64,000 nt of DNA from Bacteroides faecalis (lineage in GTDB: Bacteria; Bacteroidota; Bacteroidia; Bacteroidales; Bacteroidaceae). Of this stretch, positions 25,464 to 34,651 are shown one piece after another. The notes beneath the pieces were generated by a model that saw only the letters and a list, made by a program, of their open reading frames with translations, was not told the origin of the DNA and did no database searches. The first letter of the stretch is position 1. Each line of letters starts with the position of its first letter. The position numbers and the translations under genes are program-made. The stretch lies in the NCBI RefSeq assembly GCF_003865075.1, contig NZ_BHWB01000001.1, positions 248,001 to 312,000 of the forward strand, read 5' to 3'.

Positions 25464-27305
25464 ATGACTGCCAAAAAGTATGGAACGCGTGCTACAGAAA
25501 CTCTTGTGTATAATATTCGTGGATGGATGACAAGTCTCCAGAGTCCTTACTTTTCACAAACGTTGCATTACAGCGATGGAATGGGAACACCCTGCTACAA
25601 TGGAAATATAAGCAGTATGACATGGAAAGCAGGAAGCGAAACTACATTGCGAGGATATAAATTTACATATAATGGGCTCTCCCGGTTAAAGAATGCCACT
25701 TATGGAGAAGGGACAACACTTGCAACCAACATGAACCGCTTCAACGAGCAAGTGACCGGATATGACAAACAAGGAAACATACTGGGATTATCTCGGTATG
25801 GACAGACGGGAACATCGACATACGGTGTTATAGACAATCTTGTATTATCCTACAACGGAAACCAGCTCAAGACAATCAAAGACAATGCGACGAACAATGT
25901 ATATGGAAACGGATTTGAATTCAAAGACGGGGCAAATACAGACAAAGAATACACCTACGATGAAAACGGGAACTTAACTAAAGATTTAAACAAAAAAATT
26001 ACACTGATTGAATATAATTGGTTAGATTTGCCAAGTAAGGTACAATTTGAAGAGGGAAACAGTATTTCGTACCTGTATACAGCGGACGGAACAAAACTAC
26101 GGACAACACGCATAACAGGAAATACTAAACTCACTACTGATTATTGTACCAATTCGATCTATGAAAATGGGATACTGACCAAAGTTCTTACAGCAGACGG
26201 ATATTTAACGGTTACAGATGCCAAAACACACTATTTTATACAGGACCACCAGGGAAACAACCGGGTGGTAGTGGATAAAGACGGAAAAGTAGAAGAAACA
26301 AATCATTACTATCCATTCGGAGGGATATATACTAGCTCTACAAATATCCAACCATATAAATATAATGGGACGGAGTTAGATAGAACCAATGGTCTGGATT
26401 GGTATGATTACGGGGCAAGACAGTATGATGCAGCCATAGGCAGATGGCACATGGTGGACCCGATGTGCGAAAAATACCATGGTCTAAGCACGTATGATTA
26501 TTGCGGTAACAATCCTGTAAACAATACGGACCCGAATGGAATGGACTGGTATAAAAATGAAGAAGGAGGTGTCTTTTGGGAAGCAGGAAGTAGGGAAATT
26601 AAAGGTGCGAAAAATATAGGAAGCACATTTTCTTCACCTATGTTCGGAGGAGGTTTTGTAAACTACTATCAAAATACAATTGTATATATATCAGAGCCTC
26701 AAATGGACATATTCTCAACCATACAGAGAGACCTGAGGATGCAAAAATATTTGCTGGGAAAACATAGTCCGCTGGGAATATATGATCAATCAAGACTGTT
26801 TAATACAATTAACAGCAGGCAAATAGATGCGGTACTACGTCCTTTGGAAGAAAATGCGGTAAAACTTGCTGCAACATCGTTTGTCGGGGCAGGAATTGGA
26901 AAAGCTGCATTTTGGGGTATTGGAAAAATTGGAGCTAGCGGTGCATTAAACTGGATATCTAAGATTTTTCAAACAAATAAAGTTGCTAAACAAACTAGAG
27001 TTTTTTGGTCTGGTAAAGAAAAAGCAATGAATGCTGCTATGGAATACGCTTCATCTAATGGAATGACAACACTTAATATGACTCGTGCTGGCAAAAATTT
27101 AACTAATTTAGTAAAAGATATGTCACCTGTTGAATCTGCTAAAATGTGGCAAAGACTATCTGCTGCATATGCGAAAGGAGCAAAAGGGACTGTTCATGTA
27201 TTTATCGATTCAAAAAATACTGTAACTAACAGTGTATGGAAAACAATAGAATTACCCATTTTAAATCAAAACAATATCAAAATAATAAAACATACAATAG
27301 AATAA
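25464..27305 (+). CDS. RHS cassette A: 5'-truncated RHS core with C-terminal toxin-like tip
   Basis: The frame encodes 613 residues: RHS/YD repeats, the RHS-associated core (YNGTELDRTNGLDWYDYGARQYDA region, AIGRWHMVDPM) and, after TDPNG at 26540, a unique tip of about 255 residues. RHS DNA extends upstream to at least 25431, but with an in-frame stop (the D-K-I-N-Y-E codons are followed by TAA), and there is no signal or N-terminal domain, so this is a displaced C-terminal end. The tip has a hydrophobic middle (LAATSFVGAGIGKAAF) and a last 105 residues beginning FWSGKEKAMNAAMEYA and ending near NNIKIIKHTIE, resembling a recurrent polymorphic-toxin domain whose activity I cannot name. The stop overlaps the start of an immunity-like gene. 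Confidence 0.8.
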   Translation: MTAKKYGTRATETLVYNIRGWMTSLQSPYFSQTLHYSDGMGTPCYNGNISSMTWKAGSETTLRGYKFTYNGLSRLKNATYGEGTTLATNMNRFNEQVTGYDKQGNILGLSRYGQTGTSTYGVIDNLVLSYNGNQLKTIKDNATNNVYGNGFEFKDGANTDKEYTYDENGNLTKDLNKKITLIEYNWLDLPSKVQFEEGNSISYLYTADGTKLRTTRITGNTKLTTDYCTNSIYENGILTKVLTADGYLTVTDAKTHYFIQDHQGNNRVVVDKDGKVEETNHYYPFGGIYTSSTNIQPYKYNGTELDRTNGLDWYDYGARQYDAAIGRWHMVDPMCEKYHGLSTYDYCGNNPVNNTDPNGMDWYKNEEGGVFWEAGSREIKGAKNIGSTFSSPMFGGGFVNYYQNTIVYISEPQMDIFSTIQRDLRMQKYLLGKHSPLGIYDQSRLFNTINSRQIDAVLRPLEENAVKLAATSFVGAGIGKAAFWGIGKIGASGALNWISKIFQTNKVAKQTRVFWSGKEKAMNAAMEYASSNGMTTLNMTRAGKNLTNLVKDMSPVESAKMWQRLSAAYAKGAKGTVHVFIDSKNTVTNSVWKTIELPILNQNNIKIIKHTIE

Positions 27306-27562
27306 TGATGATTAATAAAAAACAAGTAAAAATTTTCAAAGATTATCAAGGATATATGGATATATGGATATTACTTGGTACAAAAGAAGAAAAAGAAAAT
27401 ATATCAGAAGATGACTGGAATATAATTGGTGAATTACTTATAGAGATAGCTAATTCTAAAAAAGATATTAGAAAGTTATTAGAAGAAAAAGTTGAAGATA
27501 AAGAAACTGTAGATGAACTAATAGAAATGGCTAAAACATATGAGAAATACGTTTCTTTATAA
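27305..27562 (+). CDS. Immunity-like protein of cassette A (85 residues)
   Basis: Starts MMINKKQVKIFKDYQGYMDIW at the ATG that overlaps the toxin stop (TAATGATG), the arrangement expected for a coupled toxin/immunity pair. The product is small, charged and helical, with no signal peptide, so cytoplasmic. A paralogue follows at 27671. I do not recognise the family; the immunity role rests on position and size. Confidence 0.7.
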   Translation: MMINKKQVKIFKDYQGYMDIWILLGTKEEKENISEDDWNIIGELLIEIANSKKDIRKLLEEKVEDKETVDELIEMAKTYEKYVSL

Positions 27563-27604
27563 GTCATAAAATTGATTAAATTTTTATCCAAAATCATTTT
27601 TCAT

Positions 27605-27639
27605 CTGCCGAATCGAGTGTTAATTCATAGTTTCGGCAG
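27605..27639 (+). terminator. Hairpin between the two immunity paralogues
   Basis: CTGCCGAA (27605-27612) pairs exactly with TTCGGCAG (27632-27639) around a 19-base loop and is followed by TGTTTTCT. It may end the cassette A transcript after the first immunity gene. Confidence 0.45.
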
Positions 27640-27670
27640 TGTTTTCTACAATAAAATATACAATAGAATA

Positions 27671-28090
27671 ATGATGATTAATAAAAAACAAATTGAAGTC
27701 TATAAGCACTATGAAGGCTATATAGAAATGTGGACTATTCTTGGTAAAAAAGAAGAAAAAGAAATAATATCAAGCAAAGAATGGTATTTAATTATTGAAC
27801 TACTTCGAGACATTGCTAATTCAAAAGATAAAGAAGAAAATATTAGAAAGTCATTGGAAGAAAAAATTAAAGATAAAGAAGTCATAGATGATCTAATGAA
27901 AATGGCCATGGACAAGAAAGATTTGCTTTTAGTAATACCAGATCCTGTAAATCTAAAGAAAGCAGATGATTTTAAATTAGTTGACATTGTAACTTTTGAA
28001 AGAAAATATCATAAACCGGAAACCATAGCAGCCGCAGAAAAAGAGATAAAAAAAGAGAAAAAAAGGAACGATTATATGGGAGCACTCTAA
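27671..28090 (+). CDS. Second immunity-like protein, paralogue of 27305 with a C-terminal extension
   Basis: The first 80 residues (MMINKKQIEVYKHYEGYIEMW ...) are a clear paralogue of the preceding protein. The extra 55 residues contain KLVDIVTFERKYHKPETIAAAEKEI, which resembles ELIRITTSEKKYYQPEAIVAAKDEL in the membrane protein at 34133. The DNA just before its ATG repeats the last codons of the cassette A toxin (ATACAATAGAATAATGATG), so it looks like the remnant of another toxin/immunity junction: an orphan immunity gene left after its toxin was lost. Confidence 0.7.
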   Translation: MMINKKQIEVYKHYEGYIEMWTILGKKEEKEIISSKEWYLIIELLRDIANSKDKEENIRKSLEEKIKDKEVIDDLMKMAMDKKDLLLVIPDPVNLKKADDFKLVDIVTFERKYHKPETIAAAEKEIKKEKKRNDYMGAL

Positions 28091-28117
28091 AAAGGAATAA
28101 AATATAGAAAAGTTTAT

Positions 28118-28445
28118 GAGGGTGTCCGAAAAGGGTACCCTCTACTTTTTTGTGCAAAAGTTCTAACTTTCGCAAGCTTGGACTTTTTTATTCGCTCTAA
28201 AATAATTATCTTAGAGCATATTAATCGATAGTGCAAATATACAATTTAAAGAGTATTCTCAAAGCATGGATTTATTATTTCCTTTCCGTCTTGATGAAAA
28301 TTTTTCTTCGGATGCTCCGGTTAGGCTTGTCAATCAGATTGTTGATGAGCTTGACATAAGTCCGTTGTTGTCCACTTATAAAGGCAGTGGCTGTCTCGTA
28401 TATTATCCTCGTATGCTTCTGAAGGTATTATTCTGGAAAAACTAG
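28118..28445 (+). mobile_element. Left-end remnant of an IS1182-family insertion sequence
   Basis: A GGGTGTCC-type terminal end at about 28119 is followed by about 145 bases of leader and the first 59 codons of a transposase (28266-28445). The peptide MDLLFPFRLDENFSSDAPVR ... YYPRMLLKVLFWKN is the N-terminus of IS1182-type transposases (family form FRLDE ... VRLVDxVVDELDLSPL). It breaks off at 28445, where RHS cassette B DNA begins soon after. The rest of the IS and its right end are missing, so it cannot move. Confidence 0.75.
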
Positions 28446-28516
28446 CTTACTATTAGTAGTACGACCGACTAGACCATATGGTTGTAAAATGATTTCAGGA
28501 ATGTAGCCCGATTTAT

Positions 28517-30814
28517 TTGGTGTACGATTGGCAGAATAGATTGGCATTGGCCCAAGATGGAAAACAACGGGCAGCCAATGCGAAGAAATGGAGCTACTTT
28601 GTATACGACAGTCAAAATAGAGCGGTTGAAAGCGGAGAAATAGTAACTTCCAATGCATCCACACATAAACAATTACAGCAGGAAGCATGGAAAAAAGAGA
28701 GTTATCTGCCGACAGGTACAAAGACTCCCCTGCAATATACCATATATGATAATTACATAGCGACCGGAGAAGTGACAGCACATCCGTTCACTGCATTCAG
28801 TGGATACAGTCAGGGTTATTATCAAAGTGTATCAGGATTGACAACAAGTACCAAAATTAAAGTTCTCGGAACAGATGAATGGATAACGTCTACAACCTAT
28901 TATGATGACCAATGCCGACCGGTACAAACGGCATCCAATCATCCACAAAAAAGATTGAGTTATATCAATACTGTCTACGACTTCTTAGGAAATACATTGA
29001 AACAGAGAGAAGCAATAGGAACGAATTCATGGGAAACAGCTTATACGTATGATAATCGTGGAAGAATGCTAACCAAGGAATATAAATGGAATGGTACGGC
29101 AACGGATAAGATCAGTTATGAATATGATGCAGTAGGAAGAATGACAGCCAAAAAGTATGGAGAACGTGCAAAAGAAAATCTATCATACAACATAAGAGGA
29201 TGGATGACAGCCATACAAAGCCCCTATTTCTCACAGAATCTCTATTATACGGATGGAAAAGGAATTCCATGCTATAATGGAAATATAAGTAGCATGACAT
29301 GGAAGGCAGGAAGTGAAACAACTATTAGAGGATATAAATTCACCTATGACGGATTGGCAAGAATAAAAAATGCTGATTACGGAGAAGGAGATAATCTTTC
29401 ACTGAATACAAATCGATTCAGCGAGCAGGTAACAGGCTACGATAAACAGGGAAATATTCTTGGATTATCACGTTACGGGCAAATTTCTCAAACCGGATAC
29501 GGTTTGATAGATAACCTTACTCTATCTTATAATGGAAATCAACTGAAGGCAGTAAAAGATAATGCGACAAGCACAGTATATGCAAACGGATTTGAATTCA
29601 AAGACGGGGCAAACGCAGAGACAGAATACACCTATGATGAAAATGGGAATCTGAATAAAGATTTAAACAAGAAAATTACACTGATTCAATATAATTGTTT
29701 AAATTTGCCTGAAAAGGTACAGTTTGAAGGAGGAAACAGTATTGCTTATACGTATGCGGCAGACGGAACAAAGATCCGAACCACACATACTACAGGAAGT
29801 AATACGGTAACAACGGATTACTGTGACAATGCGATCTATGAAAATGGGGTGCTGGTAAAAGTACTCACAGAGGATGGATATATTACGGTTAAAGATGCTA
29901 AACCACACTATTTTATTCAGGATCATCAGGGAAATAACAGGGTGATAGTGGATAAAGATGGAAAGGTAGAGGAAACAAACCATTATTATCCGTTCGGGGG
30001 ATTGTTTGCTAATTCTACCGGTGTGCAGCCTTATAAATATAACGGTAAGGAGTTGGACAGGGCTAATGGGTTGGATTGGTATGACTATGGAGCAAGGCAG
30101 TATGATGCGGCGATAGGGAGATGGCATGTAGTAGATCCGATGAGTGAGAAATATTATTGCCTAAGCCCATATAATTACTGTAATAATGAACCTATTGGTC
30201 GAATTGATCCTAATGGAAAAGATTATTGGAGCACTAATGATCGAAATCAGATTTTTGCTTTTATCAATGCACTGACTAACGGAAACAAACAATTTGATTT
30301 TAGTAGTTGGAATCATGCTACAGATGCAGATTTTTTAGCTGATTTAGTTTATAATGACGAAAAGAAGAAATTCTATAGTAGCTATACAGAAATTATAAAT
30401 GGAGAAATCAATATAATAGGAGTCAGTTTTGATGCTAATATAAAACCTGTTACATTTTCAGGTATAGGATATAAAGGAGCATTCGTTTATGAACCTTTAG
30501 ATGGTTTTATATTAAAAGCGAATCATTTTTTGGAAGGAACTAAATATTTTGATGGTACTTTTACTTGGAATGTAAACTTACAAGGAAGAATTACCGGAAT
30601 AGCTCCTAAAATAGGTTTTCCACCACTCCCCGGTAAAGGATTTCGAGGTGGGAAACAATATGTAAGAGATTCTAATATGAAACAATTTCCTAAAGAATTT
30701 AAGCGATGGTTTCATAAGTACTATAAAAAGGATGGTGATTTAGATGCAACGACAGATGAACTAAATGATCTCTATCAAGAATGGATAAAAATGGGACAAC
30801 CTAAAGTAAAATAA
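28517..30814 (+). CDS. RHS cassette B: longest 5'-truncated RHS protein with toxin-like tip
   Basis: 765 residues can be read from a TTG at 28517, but RHS similarity (SPIYLVYDWQNRLALAQDG) begins just upstream of it behind a TGA, so there is no natural start and the N-terminal domains are gone. It carries many YD repeats and the RHS-associated core (YNGKELDRANGLDWYDYGARQ), with the core/tip junction RIDPNG at 30217. The tip of about 198 residues ends with FPKEFKRWFHKYYKKDGDLD and ELNDLYQEWIKMGQPK, a tail pattern I associate with polymorphic toxins but cannot tie to an activity. The tip and its immunity gene are duplicated at 39891-40978. The core is near-identical to that of cassette C. Confidence 0.8.
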   Translation: MVYDWQNRLALAQDGKQRAANAKKWSYFVYDSQNRAVESGEIVTSNASTHKQLQQEAWKKESYLPTGTKTPLQYTIYDNYIATGEVTAHPFTAFSGYSQGYYQSVSGLTTSTKIKVLGTDEWITSTTYYDDQCRPVQTASNHPQKRLSYINTVYDFLGNTLKQREAIGTNSWETAYTYDNRGRMLTKEYKWNGTATDKISYEYDAVGRMTAKKYGERAKENLSYNIRGWMTAIQSPYFSQNLYYTDGKGIPCYNGNISSMTWKAGSETTIRGYKFTYDGLARIKNADYGEGDNLSLNTNRFSEQVTGYDKQGNILGLSRYGQISQTGYGLIDNLTLSYNGNQLKAVKDNATSTVYANGFEFKDGANAETEYTYDENGNLNKDLNKKITLIQYNCLNLPEKVQFEGGNSIAYTYAADGTKIRTTHTTGSNTVTTDYCDNAIYENGVLVKVLTEDGYITVKDAKPHYFIQDHQGNNRVIVDKDGKVEETNHYYPFGGLFANSTGVQPYKYNGKELDRANGLDWYDYGARQYDAAIGRWHVVDPMSEKYYCLSPYNYCNNEPIGRIDPNGKDYWSTNDRNQIFAFINALTNGNKQFDFSSWNHATDADFLADLVYNDEKKKFYSSYTEIINGEINIIGVSFDANIKPVTFSGIGYKGAFVYEPLDGFILKANHFLEGTKYFDGTFTWNVNLQGRITGIAPKIGFPPLPGKGFRGGKQYVRDSNMKQFPKEFKRWFHKYYKKDGDLDATTDELNDLYQEWIKMGQPKVK

Positions 30815-30818
30815 TAAT

Positions 30819-31349
30819 ATGGATGAGTACAAAAAAGATTATTTATTTAAAGATCAGATAATAAAAAAAGAAATCTCAGAACTAATAAATCAAGTTAAGT
30901 ATTCTAGTAATTCTAGTCTGAAATATTATTCAAGAATTTTATTGACTGACTATTACAAGACTACTGATGTAGAGAATCTATTTTTCGAACTATTACACGA
31001 TAAACAATGGGAGAATCAAAAAGGAAATCTGATTTTCTCTTTGAATGAATGTATTGAACCTACAGACAAAAATAGTGAGTATTTAGATTTTTTTATACAT
31101 TTGTTATTAAATTGTGAAATAGGAGATGAAGTATATATGGATTCAGTCTCTATTATTATGGATTTGCGTGCTCCTTTTAAAACAAGAACTCTAAATAAAA
31201 ACATTACAAAATTGGAAGTTCTTTTAAAAGAAAAAAAGCTTGAAAATGAGAAAAAAAAACTTGCTTTATTTTTATTAGATTATCTTAAAAGTCAGAAAGA
31301 AATTACTGCCATTTATAAAAAGATGAGTAAGAAACTTCTATTTTATTAA
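30819..31349 (+). CDS. Immunity-like protein of cassette B (176 residues, helical)
   Basis: Begins MDEYKKDYLFKDQIIKKEI four bases after the toxin stop. The product is all-helical in appearance with HEAT-like pacing (LKYYSRILLTDYYKT; YLDFFIHLLLNCEIGDEVY) and no signal peptide. A frameshifted duplicate lies at 40450-40978. Immunity role inferred from position directly after the toxin tip and from co-duplication with it. Confidence 0.75.
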   Translation: MDEYKKDYLFKDQIIKKEISELINQVKYSSNSSLKYYSRILLTDYYKTTDVENLFFELLHDKQWENQKGNLIFSLNECIEPTDKNSEYLDFFIHLLLNCEIGDEVYMDSVSIIMDLRAPFKTRTLNKNITKLEVLLKEKKLENEKKKLALFLLDYLKSQKEITAIYKKMSKKLLFY

Positions 31350-31581
31350 TTTATAAATAATCTGTTTTTTATCCTGATATAAATCTTTTTTACAATTTAA
31401 TTGAGATATCATAAGATTTTCTCTATCATCTTTTATTCTAATGATACCTCAAAAAGAATGCCTATCGTCATCTTTTTTACTCATAATTTTTCTAGTAACC
31501 TATACGAGAAAAGTTAAGTGAAAAAGATGACGTAATGCAACAGTTCTTGTAATGACAAGATACATGAAAATATGACGGAAA

Positions 31582-32175
31582 TTAGAACCCTAATTTTGCC
31601 AAAATCTCCAACATCTGTTGAATAGATTTTATATTTTTTATACCTCCGGATCAATTGTAATTTCAGTAGACTAATTCCTTAAACACTCATAGGACTTCTC
31701 TAACATATTTAATTATATTTTACACTATTTACATGCACATGTACTATCATTCAGAGGAAAGGATGTAAACATAATTTATTGTCACCTCTTCTGCATCTCA
31801 TCTAGAATACCTAATTCGTTAGCTACATACTTCTTTGCAGGATAACTTACACATACTTCAACAACGTAGTTGTAGAACCTACCATATCGACCAATTTCAA
31901 CGCTGTATTTTACATTCAGGATGAGACCAATATTACTGCATCAGGATGTTCTTTTTTCAATCTTTCTGTGCTTGCACATGACAAGAAGCATCCCAAAGTA
32001 ACATATTATAGTTCGTAATTGAGTTGATATAATTACCTATATTACCATCAGGTCCAAAGATATTTTCTCATCTTTTAGGAAGCTTTCAACAATCTGCATT
32101 ACATTGACGAAACATCTGTCAGTGTTTTTATAGTAGCTATCGTATATTGACATATGAAATAACAGTATATCTAGG
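31582..32175 (-). pseudogene. nadA: Decayed antisense fragment of nadA (3' half), copy 1
   Basis: Read on the minus strand this region aligns from the GYTVVSY codons of nadA to its stop codon. Exact stretches include GGTAATTATATCAACTCA (32037-32020; nadA 24102-24119) and AATATGTTACTTTGGGATG. Many frameshifts and stops are present, e.g. within the former Cys-rich region (TGTGCATGTAAATAG). It is a copy of the gene that flanks the RHS block, in the opposite orientation, wedged between immunity gene B and RHS core C. Confidence 0.85.
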
Positions 32176-32340
32176 TGGACAAGATCAGTTATGAAATGAT
32201 TACCAAAAAATATGGAGAACGTGCTAAAGAAAATCTGTCATACAACATAAGAAGATGGATGATAGCCATACAAAGTCCCTATTTCTCACAGAATCTCTAT
32301 TATACGGATGATGTTATAATGGAAATATAAGCATCATGAC

Positions 32341-33864
32341 ATGGAGGCAGGAAGTGAAACAACTGTTAGAGGATATAAATTCACCTATGACAGATTGGCA
32401 AGAATAAAAAATGCTGCTTACGGAGAAGGAGATAATCTTTCACTGAATACAAATCGATTCAGCGAGCAGGTAACAGGCTACGATAAACAGGGAAATATTC
32501 TTGGATTATCACGTTACGGACAAATTTCAGAAACTGGATACAGTTTGATAGATAACCTTACTCTATCTTATAATGGAAATCAACTGAAGGCGGTAAAAGA
32601 TAATGCGACAAGCACAGTATATGCAAACGGATTTGAATTCAAAGACGGGGCAAACGCAGAAACAGAATACACCTATGATGAAAATGGAAATCTGAATAAA
32701 GATTTAAACAAGAAAATTACACTGATTCAATATAATTGTTTAAATTTGCCTGAAAAGGTACAGTTTGAAGGAGGAAACAGTATTGCTTATACGTATGCGG
32801 CAGACGGAACAAAGATCCGAACCACACATACTGCAGGAAGTAATACGGTAACAACGGATTACTGTGACAATGCGATCTATGAAAATGGGGTGCTGGTCAA
32901 AGTACTCACAGAGGATGGATATATTACGGTTAAAGATGCTAAACCACATTATTTTATTCAGGATCATCAGGGAAATAACAGGGTGGTAGTGGATAAAGAT
33001 GGAAAGGTGGAGGAAACAAACCATTATTATCCGTTCGGAGGAGTGTTTGCTAATTCTACCGGTGTGCAGCCTTATAAATATAATGGTAAGGAGTTGGACA
33101 GAGCCAATGGTTTGGATTGGTATGACTATGGAGCAAGGCAGTATGATGCGGTGATAGGGAGATGGCATGTAGTAGATCCAATGAGTGAAAAATATTTTTC
33201 TGAAAGTCAATTTATATACTGTGGAAATAATCCCATTACTTTCATTGATCCAGACGGAAAAATGAAAGTAATTTATAATCCTGATGGAACTTATCAAAAA
33301 AACACTAATAACAATTGGTTTCATAACACTTTCATAGGAAGGCAAAAATATATTGACTATGGAAATAAAAGAGTACGGTTATCTGAAGATGAATTTTGGT
33401 TATGGCAACGAACAGGTAGTTATGCGACTATCAAACAGGTAGATAGTTTTTTTAGTATTTTAGAATTTACTTTGAATGAACCTGTAAAAAATCCCATTGA
33501 GTGGATGGATAATTTTTTTAAATCATCTGCATATTCAATGATAAATTCTCCTAAAATATGGATGACTGGAAGAACGTGGTCGGGATCCTCTGTTACTCCA
33601 GATGAAAAAGCAGGAGGTGCTATTGATGTCCTTACAACATGGTTTCCTAGCTCTAATTTAATAAAAGAATTAAAGCCACTTTCTTGGTATAAGTACAAAA
33701 ATGAAAATACTCATATACTAATAAAAAACAAAAAAGGAGTTTATAACAGTGAAGTGAATAAATACAAAGAAATAAGTAGAAAACCAAAAACATTTCAAAA
33801 AATAATCGATAAAATAAATATACTTTTACATATTACCAATACAACAACAAATGAAGAAAAATGA
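32341..33864 (+). CDS. RHS cassette C: 5'-degenerate RHS core with unidentified tip
   Basis: The 507-residue frame opens inside the core; RHS DNA can be followed back to 32177 but with deletions relative to cassette B (loss in the YEYDAVGRMTAKK segment and a 13-base loss near 32311) that destroy the frame. The core then matches cassette B almost base for base up to about 33180, and the junction FIDPDG is at 33258. The tip of about 200 residues (WFHNTFIGRQKYIDYGNKR; a Lys/Asn-rich end NTTTNEEK) is unknown to me. The stop overlaps the next ATG (ATGA), the start of a broken immunity gene. Confidence 0.75.
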   Translation: MEAGSETTVRGYKFTYDRLARIKNAAYGEGDNLSLNTNRFSEQVTGYDKQGNILGLSRYGQISETGYSLIDNLTLSYNGNQLKAVKDNATSTVYANGFEFKDGANAETEYTYDENGNLNKDLNKKITLIQYNCLNLPEKVQFEGGNSIAYTYAADGTKIRTTHTAGSNTVTTDYCDNAIYENGVLVKVLTEDGYITVKDAKPHYFIQDHQGNNRVVVDKDGKVEETNHYYPFGGVFANSTGVQPYKYNGKELDRANGLDWYDYGARQYDAVIGRWHVVDPMSEKYFSESQFIYCGNNPITFIDPDGKMKVIYNPDGTYQKNTNNNWFHNTFIGRQKYIDYGNKRVRLSEDEFWLWQRTGSYATIKQVDSFFSILEFTLNEPVKNPIEWMDNFFKSSAYSMINSPKIWMTGRTWSGSSVTPDEKAGGAIDVLTTWFPSSNLIKELKPLSWYKYKNENTHILIKNKKGVYNSEVNKYKEISRKPKTFQKIIDKINILLHITNTTTNEEK

Positions 33865-34039
33865 TAATTATAGATATTATTGGCACATTCATTAGATGGT
33901 TATTTAAAGGATCTAAAAGCAATCTTTTATAAATGAAGTATTGCCTGAAGATAACGAAACCACTATAATTAAGTGGAGAGTTGCTTCAATTATAATAATT
34001 TTTGGACCTACAATTATTACAAATTGTCCCAGTCATTAA
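33861..34039 (+). pseudogene. Frameshifted small membrane immunity gene of cassette C
   Basis: ATG overlaps the toxin C stop. The first frame gives MIIIDIIGTFIRWLFKGSKS and then stops at 33932; the next frame continues FINEVLPEDNETTIIKWRVA followed by a hydrophobic helix to a TAA at 34037-34039. Joined, this makes a protein of about 59 residues with a transmembrane segment, like small membrane immunity proteins of Bacteroidota. One base appears lost near the CTTTTATAAATG stretch. Confidence 0.55.
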
Positions 34040-34045
34040 AATATA

Positions 34046-34080
34046 GAATATGAATCAGATGGTTCATCTGATTCATATTC
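34046..34080. repeat. 16-bp perfect hairpin after immunity gene C
   Basis: GAATATGAATCAGATG (34046-34061) and CATCTGATTCATATTC (34065-34080) are perfect inverted copies with a 3-base loop. No T run follows on the + strand. Possibly a transcript 3' end or the scar of an inserted element. Confidence 0.6.
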
Positions 34081-34132
34081 AAAATACTAAGACTTGAAAA
34101 TACTAAAATTATAATCTTTCAATATTAGAAAT

Positions 34133-34537
34133 ATGGAAAAAAATAAATTCTCTACAGTAATGGAAAAAAAAGATGATATAGAATTAATTCGTATCACCAC
34201 GTCAGAAAAAAAATATTATCAACCGGAAGCCATTGTTGCAGCAAAAGATGAATTAATGAAAAGGAATATTTCTGCTTCAATGTATGAAGACTTCACTAAT
34301 AAGGTAGAAAAACTAATAGAAATTGAGAAAGAAACAGAGAATAAAAAACTGCAAGTACCTTTACCTAAATCAATAAAAATAATAGCATTTATTTTTCCTG
34401 TTTTATTATTTTTTATAATAGGAATTGGACTTATGATGTTTGGATACCAAAAACGAGGAAAAGAACTATGCAAATGGACATTCTTTGGATGTATATTCTA
34501 CTTTACAATTGCAATGTTAATACAACTATTCTTTTAA
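34133..34537 (+). CDS. Two-TM membrane protein with a KYYxPEAI motif, likely immunity gene
   Basis: 134 residues: a cytoplasmic N-terminal part with DIELIRITTSEKKYYQPEAI, then two hydrophobic helices (about 75-100 and 113-133) separated by GYQKRGKELCKW. The N-terminal motif recurs at the end of the protein at 27671. It follows cassette C without an adjacent toxin, so I read it as an orphan or secondary immunity gene. ATG at 34160 is an alternative start. Confidence 0.65.
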   Translation: MEKNKFSTVMEKKDDIELIRITTSEKKYYQPEAIVAAKDELMKRNISASMYEDFTNKVEKLIEIEKETENKKLQVPLPKSIKIIAFIFPVLLFFIIGIGLMMFGYQKRGKELCKWTFFGCIFYFTIAMLIQLFF

Positions 34538-34651
34538 CTATTTCCAAAAGATAACGATATTCCACCAAATTATAACAGTATCATTAATGAATAACGATAC
34601 TATGACGATCAATTATTATCATCATATATTAATATTCCAGAAATCAACAAA

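Larger units (their letters stand above)
30260..32580. repeat. 2.3-kb direct repeat, copy 1
   Basis: This stretch (end of toxin B tip, immunity gene B, the antisense nadA remnant and the start of RHS core C) recurs at 39891-42209 with only scattered base changes and a net 2-base deletion. Similarity falls off sharply at both ends. Confidence 0.9.

Noticed and set aside
29699..30127. Antisense frames of about 95-200 codons that recur opposite every RHS core copy (also 32740-33345, 35748-36032, 38143-38493, 42476-42763)
   Set aside because: They mirror the conserved core codons on the other strand, have no initiation context, and vary in length with each core copy. Conservation comes from the sense gene.
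31800..32170. Regulatory RNA or unknown gene in the long spacer between cassettes B and C
   Set aside because: The minus strand aligns with nadA, so the spacer is a pseudogene fragment.
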